Assembly: GCA_017461945.1 (NCBI GenBank)
Contig: JAFTSB010000021.1
Location: 1-64,000, forward strand
Source: Clostridia bacterium
GTDB lineage: Bacteria > Bacillota > Clostridia > Oscillospirales > CAG-272
Direction of reading: 5' to 3'
DNA: 64,000 nt
Shown here: positions 17,369 to 26,200 of the stretch, one piece after another
How the letters are laid out: every line of letters starts with the position of its first letter
Numbering within the stretch: position 1 is the first letter of the stretch
Notes under the pieces: generated by a model
Told to the model about the DNA's origin: nothing
The model's input: only the letters and a program-made list of their open reading frames with translations
Database searches by the model: none
Translations under genes and position numbers: made by a program

Positions 17369-17386
17369 TTGTTTATTATTTCACAA
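17369..17386. promoter_or_regulatory. Rex-like operator upstream of the fumarase promoter
   Basis: TTGTTTA-TTAT-TTCACAA, 18 bp, fits the Rex consensus TTGTKAA-N4-TTMACAA with a single mismatch in the left half and a perfect right half. It ends 8 bp before the -35 of the fumarase promoter, a usual repressor position. Rex senses the NADH/NAD+ ratio and controls fermentative and anaerobic respiratory genes in Gram-positive bacteria. The match is seen; Rex control is inferred. Confidence 0.6.
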
Positions 17387-17394
17387 ATCTCCTC

Positions 17395-17424
17395 TTGACG
17401 GTATATAAAAGCATATGATATAAT
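17395..17424 (+). promoter_or_regulatory. Promoter of the fumarase gene (and perhaps the hdr-flx-frd genes)
   Basis: TTGACG (17395-17400), 18-bp spacer, TATAAT (17419-17424), about 84 bp before the fumarase start. No comparably good promoter is visible between fumarase and hdrB. The rest of the 17126-17507 spacer holds only the sites listed here. Confidence 0.75.
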
Positions 17425-17507
17425 TTATCTTGATAATTTGTGCGCCCGTGCGTGGGTGTGCAAGCTTGTCAAAACGACAAACAAACATATTTCAGGAGGA
17501 AAATCAA

Positions 17508-18884
<1,377 letters not shown>

Positions 18885-18903
18885 CCTGGACTATACGGCA
18901 TAC

Positions 18904-18929
18904 GCAGGCGCGCTGTACAGCGCGCCTGC
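18904..18929. other. 26-bp perfect palindrome after fumC
   Basis: GCAGGCGCGCTGT followed directly by its reverse complement. As RNA it forms a strong hairpin but lacks a T-run, so it may be a partial terminator or an mRNA 3'-end stabiliser between fumC and hdrB. Confidence 0.5.
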
Positions 18930-19067
18930 CACACGACTGCGCAAAATCGCGCAAGACGTCCATCAGACCTTCTGCGTGTTGCACGACTTTGTGCAGTCGC
19001 ACAAACCACGATCTCCTATTGCGCCACGGCGCGATGCATAATTTTACGAAAGGGAAAGTAAATACAC

Positions 19068-19847
19068 ATGAAATTCAGTTACTACCCCGGCTGTACACTA
19101 AAAACCAAGGGCAAGGATCTGGACCGTTACGGTCGCCTGTGTGCCGAGGCACTTGGATTTACGCTGCAGGAGCTGCCTGACTGGCAGTGCTGTGGCGCGG
19201 TTTATCCCATGGCCAAGGACGAGATTGCAACCAAGCTTTCTGCTGTGCGTGCCCTGGTTTCCACCCGCGATGCGGGCGAGGAGCTGGTCACCCTTTGCTC
19301 TGCCTGCCATAACGTGATCAAGCAGGTCAACAACGATATGAAGACCGACGCAGACATTGCGCTGCGCGTCAACAACTATCTGGGTCTGGAGACCCCCTAC
19401 CACGGCGAGACCAACGTGCTGCACTATCTGGAGGTGCTGCGCGACCGGGTCGGCTTTGACAACATCAAGGCTGCCGTGAAGAATCCTCTCACCGGTCGCA
19501 AGATCGCCGCTTATTACGGCTGTCTTTTGCTGCGCCCCGGCAAGGTGATGCAGTTTGACGACCCCGAGAACCCCACCATTCTGGAGGACTTTATCCGCGC
19601 CATCGGTGCCCAGCCCGTTGCCTGGGGCATGCGCAACGAGTGCTGCGGCGGTTACGTCGCCGTTGAGGATAAGACACAGGCGCAAAAGCGCAGCGGTATT
19701 GTGATGGAGGATGCGGCAAGCAACGGTGCTGACACCGTGATCACCGCCTGCCCGCTTTGCCTTTACAATCTGCAAAAGAACGGCGGCAGCACCCTGCCCG
19801 TCGTCTATTTCACCGAGCTGCTGGCCGAAGCACTCGGTGTGAAGTGA
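19068..19847 (+). CDS. hdrB: HdrB-like subunit (two CCG domains)
   Basis: 259 residues. Two complete CCG motifs are visible: C9, C41-C42, C77, C80 and C152, C192-C193, C228, C231, the ligand set that binds the two noncubane [4Fe-4S] clusters of heterodisulfide reductase HdrB. In methanogens HdrB reduces CoM-S-S-CoB; in bacteria related subunits act on other disulfides such as DsrC or pass electrons to partner enzymes. It starts a tight run hdrB-hdrC-hdrA-mvhD-flxB-flxC-flxA-frdB-frdA with spacings of about -13 to +20 bp. There is no CoM or DsrC gene in the window, so its acceptor here is open; the encoded fumarate reductase is the obvious candidate. Confidence 0.92.
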   Translation: MKFSYYPGCTLKTKGKDLDRYGRLCAEALGFTLQELPDWQCCGAVYPMAKDEIATKLSAVRALVSTRDAGEELVTLCSACHNVIKQVNNDMKTDADIALRVNNYLGLETPYHGETNVLHYLEVLRDRVGFDNIKAAVKNPLTGRKIAAYYGCLLLRPGKVMQFDDPENPTILEDFIRAIGAQPVAWGMRNECCGGYVAVEDKTQAQKRSGIVMEDAASNGADTVITACPLCLYNLQKNGGSTLPVVYFTELLAEALGVK

Positions 19848-19861
19848 AAGGAGGCCGTGCC

Positions 19862-20251
19862 ATGAGTCATAGCAATCATGCAACCGAGCAGGTTCTGCGC
19901 TCCTCGGGCGTGGACGTGCGCAAATGTATGCGCTGCGGAAAATGCACCGCCACCTGCCCCGCCTTTGATGAAATGGAATACCATCCCCATCAATTTGTAT
20001 ATATGGTGGAAAAGGGCGAGATCGAAAAGCTGGCCGCCAGCCCCTCGATCTACAAATGCCTTTCCTGCTTTGCCTGTGTGGACCGTTGCCCCCGTGGCGT
20101 AGAGCCCGCAAAGCTGGTAGAGGCTGTACGTCTTTCGGTGATCCGCAAGCAGGGGCAGAATCATATGAGCCCCGATGCCATCCCCGCCCTGCTGGACGAG
20201 GATATGCCGCAGCAGCTCTTTGTCACCGCCCTGCGCAAATACAGCAAGTAA
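19862..20251 (+). CDS. hdrC: HdrC-like ferredoxin subunit
   Basis: 129 residues from the ATG at 19862 with GAAAGGAGG upstream. Two [4Fe-4S] motifs: C22-x2-C25-x2-C28-x3-C32P and C66-x2-C69-x2-C72-x3-C76P, the HdrC pattern. It carries electrons between the flavin subunit HdrA and the catalytic HdrB in the cytoplasmic HdrABC complex. It starts 14 bp after hdrB, and hdrA follows 15 bp later. Confidence 0.92.
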   Translation: MSHSNHATEQVLRSSGVDVRKCMRCGKCTATCPAFDEMEYHPHQFVYMVEKGEIEKLAASPSIYKCLSCFACVDRCPRGVEPAKLVEAVRLSVIRKQGQNHMSPDAIPALLDEDMPQQLFVTALRKYSK

Positions 20252-20266
20252 GGAGGAAAGCACGAA

Positions 20267-22261
20267 ATGCAAAGAATTGGCGTATTTATCTGTCATTGCG
20301 GTACCAACATTGCGGGCACCGTTGATGTAAAGGCAGTAGCCGAGGCCCTCTCGCACGAGGCCGGCGTGGTGTTTTCCACCGATTATCAGTATATGTGCTC
20401 CGAATCCGGCCAGCAGCTGATGCGCGAGGCCATTCGCGAGCATCGTCTCACCGGCATTGTGGTGGGCTCCTGTTCCCCCCGTATGCACGAGGCCACCTTC
20501 CGCAAGGCGGCCGCTGCCGAGGGTCTGAACTCCTATATGGTGGAGATCGCCAACCTGCGTGAGCACGTTTCCTGGATCCATAAGGATATGAAGGAAGCCA
20601 CCGAAAAGGCGATCATTCTGGGCCGCGCTGCCATTGCCAAGGTGCATCTTAACGCACCCCTGCAGGCAGGCGAGAGCCCTGTCACCAAGCGTGCCCTGGT
20701 CATTGGCGGCGGTATTGCCGGCATTCAGACCGCGCTGGACATTGCCGAGGCCGGCTTTGAGGTGGATATTGTGGAGAAATCCCCCACCATCGGCGGCAAG
20801 ATGGCACAGCTTGACAAGACCTTCCCCACCCTGGACTGCGCCGCCTGCATCCTGACCCCCAAGATGGTGGATGCGGCACAGCATGAAAAGATCACTATTT
20901 ACGCCTACAGCGAGCTGGAGGCCGTAAAGGGCTATATCGGCAACTTCAAGGCACAGATCCGTCGCAAGGCACGCTTTGTGGACGAAACCAAGTGCACAGG
21001 TTGCGGTATCTGCACCGAAAAATGCCCCATGAAGAAGGCACCCAACGAATTCAATATGGGCTTTGATAAGCGCGGCGCCGTTTACATCCCCTTTGCCCAG
21101 GCAGTACCTAAGGTTGCAACCATTGATGCAGACTACTGTCTGATGCTGAAAAACGGCAAGTGCGGCATCTGCTCTAAGGTCTGCGGCGCCGGCGCCATTG
21201 ACTATAAGCAGCAGGATGAGATCATCGAGCGCGAGTATGGCGCCATTGTGGCGGCTACCGGCTTTAATCCCATCGACGCCAAGGTCTACGGTGAATACGG
21301 CTACGGCACCTGCCCCGACGTGGTCACCTCCCTGGAGCTGGAGCGTCTGATGAACGCTGCAGGCCCCACCAACGGCACGCTGCTGCGCCCCTCTGACAAG
21401 GAGCATCCCCACACCGTGGTATTTGTACAGTGTGTGGGCTCCCGTTGCACCGAGACCGACGAGCGCGGCAAGCCCTACTGCTCTAAGATCTGCTGTATGT
21501 ACACGGCAAAGCACGCTATGCTGATCCGTGAAAAGTATCCCGACACCGACGTTTACGTGTTCTACATTGACGTTCGTACCCCCGGCAAGAACTTTGACGA
21601 GTTCTATCGCCGCGCCGTAGAGCAATACGGCGTGCATTACATCAAGGGCATGGTGGGCAAGGTCACCCAAAACGGCAAGCAGCTCCGCGTGCAGGCCAGC
21701 GATCTGCTGGCAGGCGAGCAGCTGCACATCAACGCCGATCTGGTAGTACTGGCCACCGCCATTGAGCCCGACAAGACCGCACGCTCCATCGGTACGATGC
21801 TGACCGCCAGCATGGACACCAACGACTTCTTTACCGAAGCACATCCCAAGCTCCGCCCTGTAGAGTCCCCCACCGCGGGCATCTTCCTCTCGGGCGTTTG
21901 CCAGGGCCCCAAGGATATTCCCGAGACCGTTTCGCAGGCCTCCGCCTGTGCCGCCAAGGTCATTGGCGTGCTGGCCAAGGATAAGCTGACCTGCAACCCC
22001 TGCGTGGCATCCTCGGATGAGCTGCTGTGCAACGGCTGCTCGTCTTGTGAGAAGGTCTGCCCCTACGGTGCCATTACTTACACCGACAAGGAGTTCAGAG
22101 GCCCCAACCGCACCACGCTGATTCGCCGCGTGGCATCGGTCAACCCGGCCGTATGTCAGGGCTGTGGTGCTTGTACCGTTGCCTGCCCCTCCGGCGCAAT
22201 GGATCTGAAGGGCTTCACCAATAAACAAATCATGGCGGAGGTTGACGCAATATGCAAGTAA
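20267..22261 (+). CDS. hdrA: HdrA-like FAD iron-sulfur subunit, possible bifurcation site
   Basis: 664 residues, normal HdrA size. The N-terminal domain has the CHCGTN motif (residues 9-14). The FAD fold has GGGIAG at 147-152 and a nearby DCAAC segment at 190-194. An inserted ferredoxin domain has CTGCGICTEKCP at 243-254. The C-terminus has two more [4Fe-4S] motifs: C588, C591, C594, C598 and C630, C633, C636, C640. HdrA carries the FAD that splits electron pairs in flavin-based bifurcation, sending one to ferredoxin and one to HdrB. It overlaps mvhD by 10 bases. The family is certain; bifurcation in this complex is inferred. Confidence 0.95.
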   Translation: MQRIGVFICHCGTNIAGTVDVKAVAEALSHEAGVVFSTDYQYMCSESGQQLMREAIREHRLTGIVVGSCSPRMHEATFRKAAAAEGLNSYMVEIANLREHVSWIHKDMKEATEKAIILGRAAIAKVHLNAPLQAGESPVTKRALVIGGGIAGIQTALDIAEAGFEVDIVEKSPTIGGKMAQLDKTFPTLDCAACILTPKMVDAAQHEKITIYAYSELEAVKGYIGNFKAQIRRKARFVDETKCTGCGICTEKCPMKKAPNEFNMGFDKRGAVYIPFAQAVPKVATIDADYCLMLKNGKCGICSKVCGAGAIDYKQQDEIIEREYGAIVAATGFNPIDAKVYGEYGYGTCPDVVTSLELERLMNAAGPTNGTLLRPSDKEHPHTVVFVQCVGSRCTETDERGKPYCSKICCMYTAKHAMLIREKYPDTDVYVFYIDVRTPGKNFDEFYRRAVEQYGVHYIKGMVGKVTQNGKQLRVQASDLLAGEQLHINADLVVLATAIEPDKTARSIGTMLTASMDTNDFFTEAHPKLRPVESPTAGIFLSGVCQGPKDIPETVSQASACAAKVIGVLAKDKLTCNPCVASSDELLCNGCSSCEKVCPYGAITYTDKEFRGPNRTTLIRRVASVNPAVCQGCGACTVACPSGAMDLKGFTNKQIMAEVDAICK

Positions 22262-22686
22262 CTGAATATAAGCCGAAAATCGTTGCCTTCTGCTGCAACT
22301 GGTGCTCCTATGCGGGTGCGGACGGTGCAGGCTCTGCCCGCCTTTCCTACCCCGAGGAGGTCAAGATCATCCGCGTTCCCTGCTCCTGCCGTGTGAACCC
22401 CATGTTCATTCTCCGCGCCTTTCAGCGCGGTGCGGACGGCGTGATCATTGCAGGCTGTCACCCCGGTGACTGCCATTACACCAGCGGTAACTACTTTACC
22501 CGCCGCCGTATGGCACTGCTGTTCTCGATGCTGGATTATCTGGGCATTGAACGCGAGCGCACCCGCGTGGAGTGGATCTCCGCTGCGGAGGGTGCCAAGT
22601 TCTCCAAAACCATGACCGAGTTCTGCGCAACCGTTGCGGCTCTTGGTGAGAACAAGAGATTGGAGGATCTGAGATGCAAAAAATGA
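22252..22686 (+). CDS. flxD: MvhD/FlxD-like [2Fe-2S] electron transfer subunit
   Basis: 144 residues, the MvhD (F420-non-reducing hydrogenase delta) fold. Conserved Cys are seen in FCCNWCSYAGAD, RVPCSCRVNP and AGCHPGDCHY. MvhD-type proteins bind a [2Fe-2S] cluster and connect an electron-input module to HdrA. In FlxABCD-HdrABC complexes the input is NADH through FlxA. The start overlaps the end of hdrA by 10 bases and its end overlaps the next gene by 13 bases, so translation is coupled. No hydrogenase genes are nearby, which favours the Flx (NADH) reading over Mvh (H2). Confidence 0.92.
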   Translation: MQVTEYKPKIVAFCCNWCSYAGADGAGSARLSYPEEVKIIRVPCSCRVNPMFILRAFQRGADGVIIAGCHPGDCHYTSGNYFTRRRMALLFSMLDYLGIERERTRVEWISAAEGAKFSKTMTEFCATVAALGENKRLEDLRCKK

Positions 22687-23621
22687 TGGAAAAGCGCGCT
22701 CTGGAGCTGTTGGCCGACGGTACCGTCAGCCGCGTGCTGGGCTGGAGCGCAGGTGAATTCCCCTATGATATGACCCCCGCCGTTTTTGAAACGGCCGAGG
22801 AGCTGCAGGATGGCTTTGTTTACAACGATTTCTGCGGCGCAAACCTTTCCAAGTATCTGATCAAGGAAAGCCGCAAGGAGGGCAAGATCCTGGTATTCCT
22901 CAAGCCCTGTGATACCTACAGCTTTAACCAGCTGCTGGCCGAGCATCGCATCATCCGTGACAACATTTATGTCATCGGCATTGAGTGCTATGGCAAGGCA
23001 GATGTGGAAAAGCTGAAGGCGATGGGCCTGGAGGGCATCACCGGCATCTATATGAAGGATGGCGAGTATACCGTAGAAACGGTTTACGGCAGCCAGACGG
23101 TCAAGGCCTATGAGGCCATGGCAGAGCGCTGCCTTGCCTGCAAGAGCAAAAAGCACGTGGTTTATGACGAGCTGATCGGTGAGGACGGCGAGGTCGTAAC
23201 CGATTGCAATCGCTTTGATATGGTAGAGCAGCTGGAGGCCATGACCCCCGAGCAGCGCTTTGCGTTCTGGCGCGGCGAGCTTTCCCGTTGCATCCGCTGC
23301 AACGCCTGCCGCAACGTCTGCCCTGCCTGCTCCTGCGAGCAGTGCGTGTTTGATAACCCCAATTCGGGCGTAGCGCAAAAGGCAGCCGTTAACTCCTTTG
23401 AAGAAAATATGTTCCATATCATCCGCGCCTTCCATGTGGCAGGGCGCTGCACCGACTGCGGCGAATGCTCGCGCGTGTGCCCCCAGAACATTCCCCTCCA
23501 CCTGCTCAACCGCAAGTTCATCAAGGATATGAACGCCTTTTACGGTGAGTATCAGGCCGGCGAGGATCCCGACAAAAAGCCGCCCCTTGGCACCTACACC
23601 TTGGGCGACCGCGAAGCATGA
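22674..23621 (+). CDS. flxB: FlxB-like iron-sulfur subunit
   Basis: 315 residues; the ATG at 22674 has GGAGG 8 bases upstream (an ATG three codons later is possible). The N-terminal half resembles the FrhB/Fdh-beta-like fold (KPCDTYSFNQLL, IECYGKAD). The second half is Cys-rich: RCLACKSKKH, then CIRCNACRNVCPACSCEQC and CTDCGECSRVCPQNIP, enough for at least two [4Fe-4S] clusters. Position between flxD and the AsrA-like gene matches FlxB of the FlxABCD-HdrABC system. It should pass electrons within the NADH-oxidising module; whether it binds another cofactor is not clear. Confidence 0.8.
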   Translation: MQKMMEKRALELLADGTVSRVLGWSAGEFPYDMTPAVFETAEELQDGFVYNDFCGANLSKYLIKESRKEGKILVFLKPCDTYSFNQLLAEHRIIRDNIYVIGIECYGKADVEKLKAMGLEGITGIYMKDGEYTVETVYGSQTVKAYEAMAERCLACKSKKHVVYDELIGEDGEVVTDCNRFDMVEQLEAMTPEQRFAFWRGELSRCIRCNACRNVCPACSCEQCVFDNPNSGVAQKAAVNSFEENMFHIIRAFHVAGRCTDCGECSRVCPQNIPLHLLNRKFIKDMNAFYGEYQAGEDPDKKPPLGTYTLGDREA

Positions 23622-23638
23622 GAAGGGGGACAGAACAT

Positions 23639-24667
23639 ATGAAAAAGCTTTCTCTTGCAAAACTGAACGATCTGTTTGCTGCCATTGCGCAGCGCGAGGC
23701 GCTTTATCTGCCCGTTGACAACGGTACCGGCAAGGCCGAATACACCAAGTGGCAGGAGGGCACCGTTTACAGCACTGCGCTGAACACCGGCCGCTCTGCC
23801 AAGGATTTCTTCTTCCCCCAGACCGAAAACCTGATGGAATTCAAGATGGAGGGCAAGCGCATTGATGTGATCGACACCCGTGAGGAGTGCGAGGACTTTG
23901 TGATCTTTGGCGTGCGCGCCTGCGATGCCGCCAGCTTTGACATTCTGGATCGCGTTTACCTCACCGACCCCGTTGATACCTATTACAAAAACCGTCGCCA
24001 GCATGGCACCGTTGTGACCATGGCCTGCGGCAGACCTGCCGAGACCTGCTTTTGCGGCACCTTTGGCATTGATGCCGCCGACCCCAAGGGCGATGTGACC
24101 TGCTGGACCGTGGAGGACGGCTACGTCCTGCGCGCCAACACCGAAAAGGGCGAGGCGCTGCTGGCCGCTGTTGACGGTCTGCTGACCGATACCGACGATA
24201 AGGCCGTGCAGGCTGCACAGGAAAAGACCCGTGCCATTCTTGCCAAGCTCCCCCTTGCCGCCCTCTCCACCGAGGGCGTTGGCCAGGGCCTGACCAAGGA
24301 GCTGTTTGACCGCCCCGAATGGGCAAGCCTTTCCGAGGCCTGCCTTGGTTGCGGCACCTGCACCTTTGTGTGTCCCACCTGCCAGTGCTATGACATCCGC
24401 GATTTTGACACGGGTCACGGCATCCAGCGCTTCCGCTGCTGGGACTCCTGCATGTACTCCGACTTCACCAAGATGGCCCATGGCAACCCCCGTGTCAGCC
24501 AACTGGAGCGCTTCCGTCAGAGATTTATGCACAAGCTGGTCTATTTCCCCGACAACAACGATGGCCTGTTTGGGTGCGTGGGCTGCGGCAGATGCCTTGC
24601 CCGTTGCCCCATCTCCATGAACATCGTTAAGGTCATGAAAACTCTTGCAAAGGGAGGTAATAAATAA
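23639..24667 (+). CDS. flxC: FlxC-like / AsrA-like 4Fe-4S protein
   Basis: 342 residues from the ATG at 23639 with AAGGGGGA upstream. It resembles anaerobic sulfite reductase subunit A (AsrA): GVRACDAASFDILDRV and ACGRPAETCFC in the N-terminal part, then two [4Fe-4S] motifs, CLGCGTCTFVCPTCQC and CVGCGRCLARCP. AsrA proteins and FlxC accept electrons from the AsrB/FlxA flavoprotein. There is no sulfite reductase AsrC gene here, so a role in the Flx module fits better than sulfite reduction. Its stop codon shares a base with the flxA start. Confidence 0.83.
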   Translation: MKKLSLAKLNDLFAAIAQREALYLPVDNGTGKAEYTKWQEGTVYSTALNTGRSAKDFFFPQTENLMEFKMEGKRIDVIDTREECEDFVIFGVRACDAASFDILDRVYLTDPVDTYYKNRRQHGTVVTMACGRPAETCFCGTFGIDAADPKGDVTCWTVEDGYVLRANTEKGEALLAAVDGLLTDTDDKAVQAAQEKTRAILAKLPLAALSTEGVGQGLTKELFDRPEWASLSEACLGCGTCTFVCPTCQCYDIRDFDTGHGIQRFRCWDSCMYSDFTKMAHGNPRVSQLERFRQRFMHKLVYFPDNNDGLFGCVGCGRCLARCPISMNIVKVMKTLAKGGNK

Positions 24668-25494
24668 TGGAAGAAACCTTGATCCCTTATGCGGGTATTG
24701 TGACAAAGATCACCGGTCAGACCCCCGACGTCAAGACCTTTCGCGTAGAGGCTCCCGAGGGCGGAAAGCTCTTTGAGCACGAGCCCGGCCAGTGCGCCAT
24801 GCTCTCTGTGCCCGGCATCAGCGAGGCTATGATCTCCATCACCTCCTCCCCCACCAACAAGGCATTCATGGAATTCAGCGTTAAGAAATGCGGATGCCTT
24901 ACCGACTGGCTCCACTCCATGGAGGAGGGTCAGATGATCACGGTGCGCGGTCCTTACGGCCGCCCCTTCCCGGTTCACGACGAGCTGAAGGGCAAAAATC
25001 TGATCTTTGTGGCAGGCGGTATCGGCCTTGCCCCCTTGCGCTCGGTCATTAACTTCGTCCGCGACAACCGCGCCGATTACGGCCATGTGGATATCGTTTA
25101 CGGCTCCCGCTCCAAGGACGATCTGGTCAACTATGACGAGATCGTGGGCGAGTGGATGCACACCCCCGATTTTAACGTGCATCTGACCATCGACCGCGAG
25201 CAGGAGGGCTGGGACGGCCACGTCGGCTTTGTACCCAACTATGTCAAGGAGCTTGATTTCAAGCCCGAGAACACCTGCGTACTGATCTGTGGCCCCCCCA
25301 TTATGATCAAGTTCACTCTGCCCGGCCTGATTGAGCTTGGCTTTGATAAGACCCAGATCTTTACCACCATGGAGCTGCGCATGAAATGCGGCATCGGTAA
25401 ATGTGGCCGTTGCAACATCGGCAACAAGTACGTCTGCAAGGACGGCCCCGTATTCCGCTTTGACCAGCTGGACGAACTTCCTGATGAATATTGA
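24667..25494 (+). CDS. flxA: FlxA-like / AsrB-like NAD(P)H:FAD oxidoreductase
   Basis: 275 residues, ferredoxin-NADP reductase fold. The FAD-binding barrel spans residues ~5-105 (PGQCAMLSVPG, SITSSP), the NAD(P) domain ~110-235 with GGIGLAP at 117-123 and CGPP at 208-211. A C-terminal [2Fe-2S] motif C241, C246, C249, C257 is as in dihydroorotate dehydrogenase B and AsrB. The protein would take hydride from NADH and feed electrons to FlxB/C/D and HdrA. It is the pyridine-nucleotide entry point that distinguishes Flx-Hdr from hydrogenase-linked Hdr. frdB follows 17 bp downstream. Confidence 0.88.
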   Translation: MEETLIPYAGIVTKITGQTPDVKTFRVEAPEGGKLFEHEPGQCAMLSVPGISEAMISITSSPTNKAFMEFSVKKCGCLTDWLHSMEEGQMITVRGPYGRPFPVHDELKGKNLIFVAGGIGLAPLRSVINFVRDNRADYGHVDIVYGSRSKDDLVNYDEIVGEWMHTPDFNVHLTIDREQEGWDGHVGFVPNYVKELDFKPENTCVLICGPPIMIKFTLPGLIELGFDKTQIFTTMELRMKCGIGKCGRCNIGNKYVCKDGPVFRFDQLDELPDEY

Positions 25495-25511
25495 TAAGGA
25501 GATTGACCGAA

Positions 25512-26186
25512 ATGAGTAATATGATCAACATTTACCTCTACGGCAAAAAGTATGAGGTTCCCTCCAGCCTGACCATTATGGGGGCTATGGAGTATGCCGG
25601 CTATCAGCTGGTTCGCGGCGTGGGCTGCCGTTGCGGCTTCTGCGGCGCTTGTGCCACCATTTACCGCATCAAGGGCGACACCGAGCTTAAGACCTGTCTG
25701 GCCTGCCAGACCCAGGTGCAGGACAATATGTACATTGCCACCCTGCCCTTCTTCCCCTTGGTGAAGAAGCCCTATGACATCGAGAACGTAAAGCCCACCG
25801 AGCAGATCATGATGCAGCTTTACCCCGAGATCTATGCCTGCGTTGGCTGTAACGCCTGCACCAAATCCTGCACCCAGGGCTTGGAGGTTATGCAGTACAT
25901 CGCTTATGCCCAGCGCGGCGAGTATGAGAAGTGCGCCGAGGAGTCCTTTGACTGCGTAGCCTGCGGCGTTTGCTCCTCCCGTTGCCCTGCCGGCATCACC
26001 CACGCACAGGTAGGCCTGCTGGCTCGCCGCCTGACCGGCAAGTATCTGGCCCCCGAGACCGGACACCTGAAGGATCGCGTAGACGAGATCCTGCGCGGCG
26101 ACTGCGAGGCTGCCCTGCAGGAGATCATGGGCAAGTCGGTTGACGAGCTGAAGAATATGTACAACAACCGTGATTTTGAGAAATAA
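25512..26186 (+). CDS. frdB: FrdB/SdhB-like iron-sulfur subunit with ferredoxin-type C-terminal cluster set
   Basis: 224 residues from the ATG at 25512 with AAGGAGA upstream. The N-terminal plant-ferredoxin domain has the [2Fe-2S] ligands C39, (C41), C44, C47 and C62/C65. The C-terminal domain has two full motifs: C110, C113, C116, C120 and C148, C151, C154, C158P. In quinone-linked SdhB/FrdB the last motif normally lacks one Cys and holds a [3Fe-4S] cluster; here all four are present. This suggests a soluble, non-quinone electron route. No SdhC/FrdC membrane anchor is encoded in the window. It would link FrdA to HdrABC/Flx. Confidence 0.88.
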   Translation: MSNMINIYLYGKKYEVPSSLTIMGAMEYAGYQLVRGVGCRCGFCGACATIYRIKGDTELKTCLACQTQVQDNMYIATLPFFPLVKKPYDIENVKPTEQIMMQLYPEIYACVGCNACTKSCTQGLEVMQYIAYAQRGEYEKCAEESFDCVACGVCSSRCPAGITHAQVGLLARRLTGKYLAPETGHLKDRVDEILRGDCEAALQEIMGKSVDELKNMYNNRDFEK

Positions 26187-26200
26187 GGAGGGCGCACAGA

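Noticed and set aside
19805..22228. 807-codon open frame on the minus strand opposite hdrC/hdrA
   Set aside because: It is the mirror of strongly biased codons in hdrC/hdrA. No family motifs, no ribosome site, and it crosses two real genes.
22252..22686. Reading MvhD as part of an Mvh-type hydrogenase
   Set aside because: No MvhA or MvhG gene is present; an NADH-type FlxA lies in the same run, so the Flx reading fits better.
23639..25494. Reading the AsrA/AsrB-like pair as anaerobic sulfite reductase
   Set aside because: No AsrC (sirohaem) gene is present; the pair is embedded between hdr/flx and frd genes.
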